Source: Anisus vortex (lineage: Eukaryota > Mollusca > Gastropoda > Planorbidae). Taken from it: a stretch of 64,000 nt of DNA. The notes under the pieces are model-generated. The model was not told where the DNA came from. It ran no database searches and saw only the letters and a list, made by a program, of their open reading frames with translations. Positions 1 to 8,483 of this stretch are shown in pieces. The translations under genes were made by a program, and so were the position numbers. Numbering within the stretch: the first letter of the stretch is position 1; each line of letters begins with the position of its first letter. The DNA lies in assembly GCA_949126835.1 (NCBI GenBank), contig CASBPS010000033.1, positions 62,001 to 126,000 of the forward strand. The letters are read 5' to 3'.

Positions 1-1193
1 AGTATAAATGCTCCGGGAATGATTTGAAAAATGTTAAGTACACCACAATAGTTGACGCTAGCATCCGCGAATGTCGGCTCAATGATTTTAAAAAATAATT
101 TGATGATGTTAGGAAAAAAAGTTCTAACTCTAGCCATGAATTTGAGAACCATGTGTTCTGATATGATTGCGCTTCGAATAGTTCGCCAACAAGTACCTTT
201 GACGACCAATACGTAATATGGATTCGAATAGTTTATGGGTGATGATGACCAGGCTTGATGAATTTTAATATCATTGAGATAATTCATTTCTTCTTCCAGA
301 GTCTGTTTGATGGTGGTGTCTAAAAAAGTATAGAGGTCGGTGACGGTGAATCGGTGTGCTGCTTTAAGTGACGTAAGCATTAGACTGAGAGCGTTAAATT
401 CTTTGATCGTTGTGATGTTGTTAATCGATGTTACGTATCTGTAAAGTTGTCTGAGGAAATCGAATAGACCGTCCGCTAGTAGATTTTTCCTGGTGAGCCC
501 TTCGTAATCTCCAAATAGTTTTTGAAACAGTTCAGTACATAGAGTGGTGGAGTGCCTGAGTTTGTCTGAAGGAATTTTTTTTCGAGGACCCACGAGAAGG
601 GGTTCGTATTCGAAGTAAGAGTTGATGGTTTTCATCCAGTTGATGAGTATGGGTGCTGCGGCTAGAAATGGAGCTTGATGAGCGAAAAAGGTTTTCTTGA
701 AAGTTTGTTTAACGAATGACTTGTTGTAGTCGTCGGTGACAACTTTTCTTGTAACTACGTCGAATTTAATGGATTCGTATTTAGTGAATGGGATATCTCT
801 TTGTTGATAGAATACCAGTAGATCTTTTTCTTTTTTGATATTTTTTAACTCCCTGTGAAATCTGTTTAGTTTTTCTTTGACAACTTTGATCGACCGATCT
901 CTAAATTGTTTTTTAATTTTGTGTAGATACGCATCGGCATTTTTCATAGATTTGTTTCCGATGAGTGGAATTTCTATCTGAGCATCATCAAACATGTTAG
1001 GATTTAAAAATTTATTAGATCTGGAGAGAAAAGGAGGAGCATTATTGCCTTGGTTGACAATGTTAATTTTGGCTGCAAATTTATCCACTCGAAGATGCCG
1101 CGCTATTTTTTTTTTAACATCGTTATTGAAGTTGACGAGACATAGATAACTGTTTGCGATTACATTTGCCTTTTTGGCAGCATTGTCCGCCAT
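1..1193 (-). CDS. Partial unknown protein, 3' end beyond left edge
   Basis: An open frame begins at the ATG complementary to 1191-1193 (N-terminus MADNAAKKANVIANSYLC) and stays open to base 1, so at least 397 residues are present and the C-terminus lies outside the window. The ATG is preceded on the coding strand by an A-rich tract, as for most genes here. I recognise no domain. The N-terminal third is rich in lysine and asparagine (a basic stretch around residues 80-125), followed by a more hydrophobic, mixed alpha/beta-looking region. It is read in the same direction as the next gene (stop at 1238), with a 44-base gap. Position next to core genes makes a structural or replication role possible, for example a capsid protein, but nothing in the sequence proves this. 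Confidence 0.75.
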   Translation of the reverse strand, partial: MADNAAKKANVIANSYLCLVNFNNDVKKKIARHLRVDKFAAKINIVNQGNNAPPFLSRSNKFLNPNMFDDAQIEIPLIGNKSMKNADAYLHKIKKQFRDRSIKVVKEKLNRFHRELKNIKKEKDLLVFYQQRDIPFTKYESIKFDVVTRKVVTDDYNKSFVKQTFKKTFFAHQAPFLAAAPILINWMKTINSYFEYEPLLVGPRKKIPSDKLRHSTTLCTELFQKLFGDYEGLTRKNLLADGLFDFLRQLYRYVTSINNITTIKEFNALSLMLTSLKAAHRFTVTDLYTFLDTTIKQTLEEEMNYLNDIKIHQAWSSSPINYSNPYYVLVVKGTCWRTIRSAIISEHMVLKFMARVRTFFPNIIKLFFKIIEPTFADASVNYCGVLNIFQIIPGAFI

Positions 1194-1237
1194 TTTTTTT
1201 TCAACAAAAACAAAAAAAAAATAAATAAAAAAAAATT

Positions 1238-2461
1238 CTAGTACATAGCCTCCACGACGTGTTTGAAATTGTTTGTGTACAAAGCTTTACCTTTTTTTGA
1301 AAAAATCCACACGTTTAATTTTTTTGAGTAAAATAATGATTTGTCTCGTAAGAACAGCGAAGGAGTTTTACCATCGATGAGAAGAAAATGACTGTAGTCC
1401 AATTTATCAATTCGACCGAAAGTAGTGACGCGCCCACTATACATCAACAGCGTAATAAATAGAGCGTACCTGGCCGACACATAAAGGTTTGTGAGTACGT
1501 CTATTATGTATTTTTTTTCCGATTCGCTCTTGAGTGAGCTGGGAGGGATTTCGATAGTGGGTACACTGACGTCGTTTAACAGTTCTCTCAGAGTAGTGTC
1601 GAAAAATTTTCCATTCAGTATGGCTAACAAAAAACTCATCGACCTATGCGATGTCCCGTTAAAAGTAAAAGTAAATTCTTCGAATAGAAAGTTTGGGTAG
1701 GATATATAAGTGAAGTATGAATAATGAAGTATGATAGAATTTTTGGGGTTTAAATAGAGAAGCTCGAGCTGCGAGCGATAAAATGCAGGTACGAATAGAG
1801 TCATGAGGGCGTAACCGTACTCGTGTAGATTTTTATTGAGGAGATTTTTAATGAGAGTGTTCGTCACGAGTATCCCACCGTCAACACTTTCTTGGTCACC
1901 TTTATAGAGTTCAATTTTAAAATTGGCGATAGCCCCTTCCACGATTCTTTCTTTGTCTATTTCTGTCGCCACACAATGTAAGACTTCGAATAATATCGAA
2001 GCGGAAACGTATTTTATTTTAGATTTCAGTACTTGTATTTTTGTTTCAGTTTTTTCTTTTGTCAGTACCGCTTTGTTATCCTCCGCGAGACTTTGTTGTA
2101 AGAAAAGTTTAAGTGGACCGTTTTCTAATTTTTTAACGTTCATCTCGCGGTTCTTGTTTAAGGTTAAACGTTTTTCTAATTGGGACAACTCGATCGCGGC
2201 GGAATCTTTGTATTTGTTAAAAATTTCTGTCGATCTGCGGTCAAAAAAGCAAAGTTGAGTATCATCAAAATCGGACACATCCTCAAAAGCATTTAGAAAT
2301 TCTTCCAGATCACCATCTTCATCGGGAATGGAAACCTCAGGTCTTACTTTTTGATTTTTTTGTTGTTTCAATCGACCCACTGTCATCTTCGTAAAATTAA
2401 ATTCCGATGTGTAGTAATGAGATTTAAAATGTGCCAATGCTTCTTCAACCAGTTCCTCCAT
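1238..2461 (-). CDS. Unknown core-region protein, 407 aa
   Basis: The frame is open further upstream, but that extension begins at a TTG and encodes a hydrophobic stretch from an AT-rich spacer. The ATG at 2461 (MEELVEEALAHFKSHYY) follows an A-rich tract and is the better start. The product has an acidic segment near residues 45-70 (rich in D and E), a charged helical middle part (K/E-rich, about 85-145), and a C-terminal half with mixed hydrophobic segments. No catalytic motif is evident. An SGRVTTFGR stretch near the C-terminus superficially recalls tyrosine-recombinase motifs, but the conserved R-H-R-Y set is not visible. It is transcribed with the upstream partial gene at 1-1193. Function unknown; a virion or replication accessory protein would fit its place. 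Confidence 0.75.
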   Translation of the reverse strand: MEELVEEALAHFKSHYYTSEFNFTKMTVGRLKQQKNQKVRPEVSIPDEDGDLEEFLNAFEDVSDFDDTQLCFFDRRSTEIFNKYKDSAAIELSQLEKRLTLNKNREMNVKKLENGPLKLFLQQSLAEDNKAVLTKEKTETKIQVLKSKIKYVSASILFEVLHCVATEIDKERIVEGAIANFKIELYKGDQESVDGGILVTNTLIKNLLNKNLHEYGYALMTLFVPAFYRSQLELLYLNPKNSIILHYSYFTYISYPNFLFEEFTFTFNGTSHRSMSFLLAILNGKFFDTTLRELLNDVSVPTIEIPPSSLKSESEKKYIIDVLTNLYVSARYALFITLLMYSGRVTTFGRIDKLDYSHFLLIDGKTPSLFLRDKSLFYSKKLNVWIFSKKGKALYTNNFKHVVEAMY

Positions 2462-2678
2462 GATCGATAAAAAATATTTGTATTTTTTTTTGTTATGGGA
2501 AACTAAAACTGAAAAAATAAAAAATAAAAAATAGACGAATAATAAAATAAATATATATATATGCAAAACTCTCGGAACAATTAAATTATTTAATGGACTT
2601 GATATTATATTTTAATTATATGATTGTTTTTTTTTTGTTTTTAATCGTGAAGTCTCTCAATAAAATAATAAAAAAAAA

Positions 2679-4001
2679 ATGTTACTGAACGTCGCTTTCT
2701 TGCTGGTGTTGAGTATAGCTACAAAAGTTCAAAGTCAATGTGTGTTTACTTTAGTTGAAAGTATAGCCGAAAATATAACGTATTCGCCTGGCCATTTAAA
2801 ATTATTATCAACATTTGAAGCTCACAAACGATTAATTGCCTTATCTCAACGCAGCATATACATTTCTTCTTTTTATTGGACGCTTAGAGGAGAAGATACG
2901 TCTTATCATGATTACAGTTCTGTTAAAGGAGAAGAAATCTTCGCAAGTCTAAACTACATGGCACAACACGTAGATTTAAAAATCGTTCAAAACACCAGTT
3001 ATGTCGAAACGGATTTGCTAGCAAAGGCTGGAGCTAATGTCCGAACCCTTGATTTTAACCGACTATTGGGAGCTGGGGTAATGCATACAAAAATGTGGCT
3101 GGTGGACGGACAACACGCGTATATCGGTAGCGCCAATCTCGATTGGCGTTCATACACGCAAAATAACGAAATGGGTCTATTGATCGAAAACTGTCCTAAC
3201 ATATTGGCTGATGCGGTAAAATTATTTAACGTATACTGGTATTTGTCAGATTCCACCAACCCACCTATTCCACCAACATGGCCTCCCGAATATTCCGCAG
3301 ATGGAAATGCTAGCGAGCCCATGTACACCAAATATAATGAAACATCCGAAGCGTCTATTTATTTTTCGAGTTCACCAAAAGCTCTTTGTGCAGATGGACG
3401 CACGGACGACCTAGACTCGATTCTGGATGTGATCAGGTCCGCGGATGATTTTATATATGTTTCCGTAATGGACTACGCACCCTTTTATCAGTTCACTTAC
3501 CCCAGTACATATTGGCCGGTGATCGACGATGAGCTAAGAAAAGCTGTGTACGAAAGGAACGTTACATTTAAACTGTTGGTTAGTGATTGGAATCGTACGG
3601 ATACGAGGTCGATTCCATTCATTGAATCGTTGAACGCACTTGGTCGACGCACCCATAATGTTGAATCAAAATGGTTTCGGTTACCATCCACTAGGAGTCA
3701 ACGTAAAATTCCTTTTGCTAGAGCACTTCACAGCAAATATATGATTACAGACAAACATATGTACGTAGGTACATCCAATTGGGGTGCTGATTATTTCAAC
3801 TCGACATCAGGAGTTGGGGTAGTAATTGCTGATATTATATTGCAACCCGAAAATACTTTTAACGTATACGATACGGTTAGAGAACAACTGGTGGAAATTT
3901 TCTTGAGAGATTGGAATTCGAGGTATGCTAGACGAGTCAGACGAGCTTTTTCTCAACAAATGATGAGAACCGTTCAACGCAACTTTATGAGAATGTACTG
4001 A
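2679..4001 (+). CDS. Secreted phospholipase D family protein (PLD3/PLD4-like)
   Basis: This 440-residue protein starts with a clear signal peptide (residues 1-20, hydrophobic core LLNVAFLLVLSIA). It carries two intact HxKxxxxD catalytic motifs: H136/K138/D143 followed by GSANLD, and H351/K353/D358 followed by GTSNWG. The paired motifs, their spacing and the surrounding IYISSFYW segment match the PLD3/PLD4 branch, related to poxvirus K4-type proteins. In animals that branch acts as lysosomal or ER-luminal 5' exonucleases on single-stranded nucleic acid, or as lipid enzymes. Several N-x-S/T sequons fit passage through the secretory route. The start ATG follows a run of A. It lies head-to-head with the minus-strand gene at 1238-2461. 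A role in clearing immunostimulatory nucleic acid or in membrane wrapping is inference; the fold and intact active sites are directly seen. Confidence 0.9.
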   Translation: MLLNVAFLLVLSIATKVQSQCVFTLVESIAENITYSPGHLKLLSTFEAHKRLIALSQRSIYISSFYWTLRGEDTSYHDYSSVKGEEIFASLNYMAQHVDLKIVQNTSYVETDLLAKAGANVRTLDFNRLLGAGVMHTKMWLVDGQHAYIGSANLDWRSYTQNNEMGLLIENCPNILADAVKLFNVYWYLSDSTNPPIPPTWPPEYSADGNASEPMYTKYNETSEASIYFSSSPKALCADGRTDDLDSILDVIRSADDFIYVSVMDYAPFYQFTYPSTYWPVIDDELRKAVYERNVTFKLLVSDWNRTDTRSIPFIESLNALGRRTHNVESKWFRLPSTRSQRKIPFARALHSKYMITDKHMYVGTSNWGADYFNSTSGVGVVIADIILQPENTFNVYDTVREQLVEIFLRDWNSRYARRVRRAFSQQMMRTVQRNFMRMY

Positions 4002-4242
4002 GCTTTTTAAGTGTGAAAATAAGTTATAATAAACGTACTATATCTAATCTGAAATAAAGAATATGATATAATTTTTTTTTTTTTTTTTGTTGTTGATTTT
4101 TTATTAAAAAATGTGTATACAATGCAGTACAAAACTAAAGTAAATGACACTGTCTAGCTTCATATCTTTTTTTTTTTTTTTATATTAATTTTACAATTGT
4201 TAAAGTTATAAAATAAATATAAAAAAAAAAAAAAACAGATCG

Positions 4243-5409
4243 ATGGACGATAACAATGAATTTTTTCATCTACAACAAAATTTTGGCATGGTATACAAAT
4301 TTACTAATCGCCAACCCGATTTCACCATAGTAGTAGTGAACGGATATGCCGAAAATTGTAGAGGGTTCTCAACTAAACGATTTACCACCCAATCGGGTTT
4401 TATGTTTACGTTTCATGGTTGTACACTAAAAAGTAAGCTTTTTGAAAAAGAAGAATACAGAGAAGTGTTGTTGTGTTCCTCTAGGTTGGATTATCCTAAA
4501 ATATTGTTAAACGCAGTAAGCAGCATCATCGAATCAGGAAAAAAATGTGCGATGGTGATGGAAGAACATTGCGATTCAATGTACGCATACACTGTAATAA
4601 ATTACATTAAACTTTTAAAGACCGATTCAAAAGTTCTACACGTCAACTTTGATACTCAGAGTGCAATGAATCGAGTGAGAAATACCTATGAGGTAAGTTC
4701 TCACATCGATCTCATACCAGAAGAACTTCGCAAATCGGATGCTTTTCGACTATCATTTCCTGTAACCAAACAGTTCGTAAAAGATTCCCCGAACGCAAAT
4801 CAAGCTACTTTGTTCTATGAAAAGATTTATAATCTCATCTTGAAATTTTTAAAATTCCCTAACCATTTCGTGATCGTGACCGTATCTAAAAATGACATGA
4901 TTACTTTTCAACAACTTCTATCTGTGAGAATTCCTATAGATTCCGCAATCATAATGAACAATCTGTATGCCTATCAAGAGATCAAGTCGTTTTTCACTAC
5001 CATTTTTCATGTAGAAGTTGCCTCCACAGGACTAATGAATTCAATTGCTTCATGTGCTTACGAATTCAGAAAGAGTTGCCTTCGTATATTGAAATTAACC
5101 CCTCCCGCTGTCATGAATCTGAATTTAATACAAATCACAACTATAGAAACGATTCAATCCGGAGGATACATTTTTAAAGAAAACAATGCAAAAAACTATC
5201 CACTAGTAGAAAATGGTATTTACGCATTGACGAAAAAGAAGAAGTTGATGACATCAAACCCTTTGTCTGAAATTATAGGATTCGTAACTGTGATTGTAAT
5301 CAAAAAAGATCAATTCTTGTGTCACATATCACCCCCTCATCTTCAACTATCTCAAGGAAACATAAATGACTATTTTATATTTATGGTGGATGACATGAAC
5401 ATGGCTTGA
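4243..5409 (+). CDS. Unknown protein, 388 aa
   Basis: The ATG at 4243 follows a run of 14 A residues and short spacer. The product looks globular and alpha/beta-like, with alternating hydrophobic strands (TIVVVNGY, FVIVTVSK, IIGFVTVIVI) and no signal peptide, membrane span or recognisable catalytic motif. It is first in a run of plus-strand genes (4243, 5503, 6253, 8484, 11075) that includes the terminase and ribonucleotide reductase, so a conserved core function such as a capsid or triplex component or a replication accessory is possible. That is inference from neighbours only. A poly-T/AT-rich spacer separates it from the next gene. Confidence 0.75.
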   Translation: MDDNNEFFHLQQNFGMVYKFTNRQPDFTIVVVNGYAENCRGFSTKRFTTQSGFMFTFHGCTLKSKLFEKEEYREVLLCSSRLDYPKILLNAVSSIIESGKKCAMVMEEHCDSMYAYTVINYIKLLKTDSKVLHVNFDTQSAMNRVRNTYEVSSHIDLIPEELRKSDAFRLSFPVTKQFVKDSPNANQATLFYEKIYNLILKFLKFPNHFVIVTVSKNDMITFQQLLSVRIPIDSAIIMNNLYAYQEIKSFFTTIFHVEVASTGLMNSIASCAYEFRKSCLRILKLTPPAVMNLNLIQITTIETIQSGGYIFKENNAKNYPLVENGIYALTKKKKLMTSNPLSEIIGFVTVIVIKKDQFLCHISPPHLQLSQGNINDYFIFMVDDMNMA

Positions 5410-5502
5410 TTAAAAAAAAAATTTTTTGTTGGTAATATTGATCACGAACTTTTCTTTTTTTTTTTTTTTATTAAAACAAAAAAATATAATATAAAAAAAA
5501 AT

Positions 5503-6132
5503 ATGAATAGAGTTATATTAAGAGACGTAGACACACATAAAGCGATGATTGACGCATCGACTATACAAGAATTAATTTACACAATTCAATCGATGAAAAG
5601 ACTACAAATCCCATTCTCGGAAACCGATATGACTTACTTTACACGACTTGAAAAAGTGACGGAATCAGCATTTAACAAAAAAACGATAGATATAAATTAC
5701 GCTATGTTTACTAAACACATAGTGTCCCTATGCCTATATTTTTGTGTAAAAAGTGCGATAGGAAAGAGAAAGCCAGATACAACCAAGTCCACTCTTTCTT
5801 ATTATAAAAAACTACAACTACAATTTCTACAGGACGTATGTTTTACAAACATGACGACAGATAATCTAATCCAATATCTGCATGAATATTGCGAGTCTTT
5901 ATCAGAAATCAATTTTATTGACGTCGAGGAAGATTTAAACGACACTTCTATTAATCCACCGTGTCTGTTGTGTCTCATAGATTGCATGTACGCTGGAATA
6001 GGTCAAAATGAAGAATTATGTCGTGACGGTGGAAGTAGAGATCCTTTATACAACAAACTAAAAAAATCTAATTGCGGACACCTCATATCTTCTAACTGTA
6101 GTACAAAATACGATTACATGCTCAACTGTTAA
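5503..6132 (+). CDS. Unknown small protein with Cys-rich C-terminus, 209 aa
   Basis: The ATG at 5503 follows A9-T-A. The N-terminal 150 residues look helical and basic to neutral. The C-terminal 55 residues contain many cysteines: PPCLLCLIDC, then a charged linker, then SNCGHLISSNC and a terminal cysteine. The C-x2-C and CGH elements suggest a zinc-binding fold, but spacing does not fit a standard RING. It sits immediately upstream of the terminase gene. In herpesviruses, small terminase or packaging accessory proteins with conserved CxxC and Cys/His motifs exist (UL32/UL33/UL28 groups). That resemblance is only general, so I leave it unnamed. Confidence 0.7.
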   Translation: MNRVILRDVDTHKAMIDASTIQELIYTIQSMKRLQIPFSETDMTYFTRLEKVTESAFNKKTIDINYAMFTKHIVSLCLYFCVKSAIGKRKPDTTKSTLSYYKKLQLQFLQDVCFTNMTTDNLIQYLHEYCESLSEINFIDVEEDLNDTSINPPCLLCLIDCMYAGIGQNEELCRDGGSRDPLYNKLKKSNCGHLISSNCSTKYDYMLNC

Positions 6133-6252
6133 TTACTTATTTATTGTTTTTTTTTTTTAATGTAATTTTCTCTCGCTCAACAATGAACATCGATATAAAA
6201 AAAATATATACAAAAAATAAAGAAACAAAAGAAAAATAAAAAAAAATAAATC

Positions 6253-8373
6253 ATGTACATTCAAACAAACAACGGATGTGTTTTTGAAATACAATACGCG
6301 GCGTCTGAAGACGCCGAAAATGCTGGATTAAAAGACAACAGCGATGTGTTTTGGTCGTCAACATTCTCGAATAATATTATATCGGCGGCAGTTATTTGCG
6401 GAAATCGAGTGATATATTCTAAACTTCTGAACGATACTCCATCCCAGCTACCTCGAAAGATAAAAGAGTATAACCCTCTAACAACATTTGATGGAGTCGA
6501 AATTATTCCCGATGATTGGAAAAAACCCGGCTTGAGTGAGTGTAATAAAGATAGAGATGAAGAAATACGTATTGTAGATAGGAAGATCAAAAATATGGAA
6601 AAGTATAAACGTTTTCTGGATTTCGCAAAGATGGCCATGAACGCACCTTATTTTGAAATGTATCAGAAATCAGCCATTTACGAAGTTATGTTTTACAAAA
6701 TTAAACACGATCATCTCGATATTCTTTTTGATATAACGAGTGCGTTACACTCGCAACTCGGTTTCTCTTTAGCTAACTTGCATTTGGTGATCGAGCTGTA
6801 CACTCGAAAGTCTTTTTTTTTCCTCCTTCCTCGTGGTAGTGGAAAGACGACGATCGTCCAAGTTTGCATCGTCGCTTTGCTGGTTGCCATGAGGGACATT
6901 GTAATTTTCGTGGTGTCGCAGAACATTAATGGTTGTGAAGAAATTAAAAAGGTGGTGATGTCTTCTCTACGTAAATTTTTCCCGGAATCTAAATATGACT
7001 ACGCATTGACACATCCTAAAGGTGTTTTGGAACTGACTTTTGGAAGATCGGTGAACAAAATGAGTTATGCAAGCGCGGTTCGAGACGGATCGCTAAGAGG
7101 ACCTGATCCAACAGACACCTTCATAGACGAAGCCATTGCTATCGAGAGTGAAAGATACGCCACCATATTGGCCATCGCTCAAAGAGCGAGATGTAAAATC
7201 GGTCTTTTTTCATCTCCTGTGAATTCCAAAAATGATAGGTACACACAGCTTGTATATGATTTACAACGAGCCCCAGACGCCGTAACGTTTTATAGATTAA
7301 CCTATTTTTGTGAAAATTACGCTCATCTAAAGTACGCAAAAGGGTATAGCGGTTGTTACAGATTACTGTACACACCTTTACATATATCACTGAAAGCTGA
7401 AAATAAAGCTTTTACCGATATAATGACCGGAACAAACGGTTTCATCGAAGAGATGGGAGTCATTCACCCCGAAGATTTTAAAGCCCTCGATGAAGAAAAA
7501 TCCCAGCAGATGTGCTTTTCGAATAACTTCATTGACTATTACAAAAAACCCGAAAATTACACCGACCTAAAAACTCTTTCCTTTAAAAACATATTGAACT
7601 TGTGTTTTTTCATTTACATCGACCCCGCGTATAACGCGGTGCAACGATCCGGGATAGGGTTAGCTTGTACAATGAGATATAACGATATGTTCATTCAGGT
7701 GTGCGTGGATCACAAAATGTTAAAACCTGAAGATTTAAAAAACACTAACGAAATAACTCTAAACATGCTTGAGAATTGTGTTACAAAAATTCACTCCCAC
7801 TTGGTATCGTTAGGCAAAAAAATAACTTTTTTCGTTATAATAGAGAACAACAATAATCAAGCGGCGGTCAGCAACGTTTACGAGCGAATTCCTCCCATCA
7901 TGGTGGGTTTGCAAAACGCACACATGTTTCTTTATTTTGATCCTAAAAATATGATAGAAGGTTATGCTTTGGAGAGAACCAAGTCAGCTATGTGTAATGT
8001 AGTAATTGTCAAATGCAATCAAATGGCCGAGTTGACTGGTTCGAAGAGGACATTTTACATATCCACTCTCATGGCTACTTCCTCATACATAAAAGACTGT
8101 TCAGTACCCTATTTTCTGAACGAGCTCGCATCTTTCGGATTTAATCATAAGAAACGTACGTATCAAGGTAAAATTAAATTCCCGGACGACATGGTGATCT
8201 CTTTTATCATGTCTTTCTATTTTTGTTATTCTCATGGAGTAATGGCTGCAGTTGTGGATCCCACATTACCAAGACAAATGGGTCAGATGTGGTCTTACGT
8301 GCATGCAGTAAATAGCTCGAGACAACATAGTAATGTAATGATGGAAAATGTAATATTTGAATCAACTCAATGA
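6253..8373 (+). CDS. Terminase large (ATPase/nuclease) subunit
   Basis: This 706-residue protein is the DNA-packaging motor of herpes-type viruses (UL15-like). It translocates concatemeric DNA into the capsid and cuts it. A Walker A motif PRGSGKTT is at residues 193-200. A Walker B-type segment DTFIDEA (about 288-294) is preceded by LRGPDP, like the GRHPD-x-VFVDEA arrangement of herpesvirus terminases. An RNase H-like nuclease acid is expected in FIYIDPAYN (D near 457), with further acids downstream. The gene is uninterrupted here, whereas vertebrate herpesvirus UL15 is usually spliced. Start ATG at 6253 follows an A/AAATAAATC leader. Stop TGA abuts a 20-base T run, then the ribonucleotide reductase gene. 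Nuclear action in procapsids is established for the family. Confidence 0.9.
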   Translation: MYIQTNNGCVFEIQYAASEDAENAGLKDNSDVFWSSTFSNNIISAAVICGNRVIYSKLLNDTPSQLPRKIKEYNPLTTFDGVEIIPDDWKKPGLSECNKDRDEEIRIVDRKIKNMEKYKRFLDFAKMAMNAPYFEMYQKSAIYEVMFYKIKHDHLDILFDITSALHSQLGFSLANLHLVIELYTRKSFFFLLPRGSGKTTIVQVCIVALLVAMRDIVIFVVSQNINGCEEIKKVVMSSLRKFFPESKYDYALTHPKGVLELTFGRSVNKMSYASAVRDGSLRGPDPTDTFIDEAIAIESERYATILAIAQRARCKIGLFSSPVNSKNDRYTQLVYDLQRAPDAVTFYRLTYFCENYAHLKYAKGYSGCYRLLYTPLHISLKAENKAFTDIMTGTNGFIEEMGVIHPEDFKALDEEKSQQMCFSNNFIDYYKKPENYTDLKTLSFKNILNLCFFIYIDPAYNAVQRSGIGLACTMRYNDMFIQVCVDHKMLKPEDLKNTNEITLNMLENCVTKIHSHLVSLGKKITFFVIIENNNNQAAVSNVYERIPPIMVGLQNAHMFLYFDPKNMIEGYALERTKSAMCNVVIVKCNQMAELTGSKRTFYISTLMATSSYIKDCSVPYFLNELASFGFNHKKRTYQGKIKFPDDMVISFIMSFYFCYSHGVMAAVVDPTLPRQMGQMWSYVHAVNSSRQHSNVMMENVIFESTQ

Positions 8374-8483
8374 TTTTTTTTTTTTTTTTTTTTTTGTGTG
8401 CAGTTTCGAGTGTAGTAAGACTTAGAGTTATTATAATTTTTTTAATTTCTTTAATAAAAAAAAAAAGACAAACAAAAAAAAAC

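Noticed and set aside
5940..6132. RING finger at the C-terminus of the 209-residue protein
   Set aside because: The cysteine/histidine spacing does not match the RING pattern, although zinc binding remains possible.
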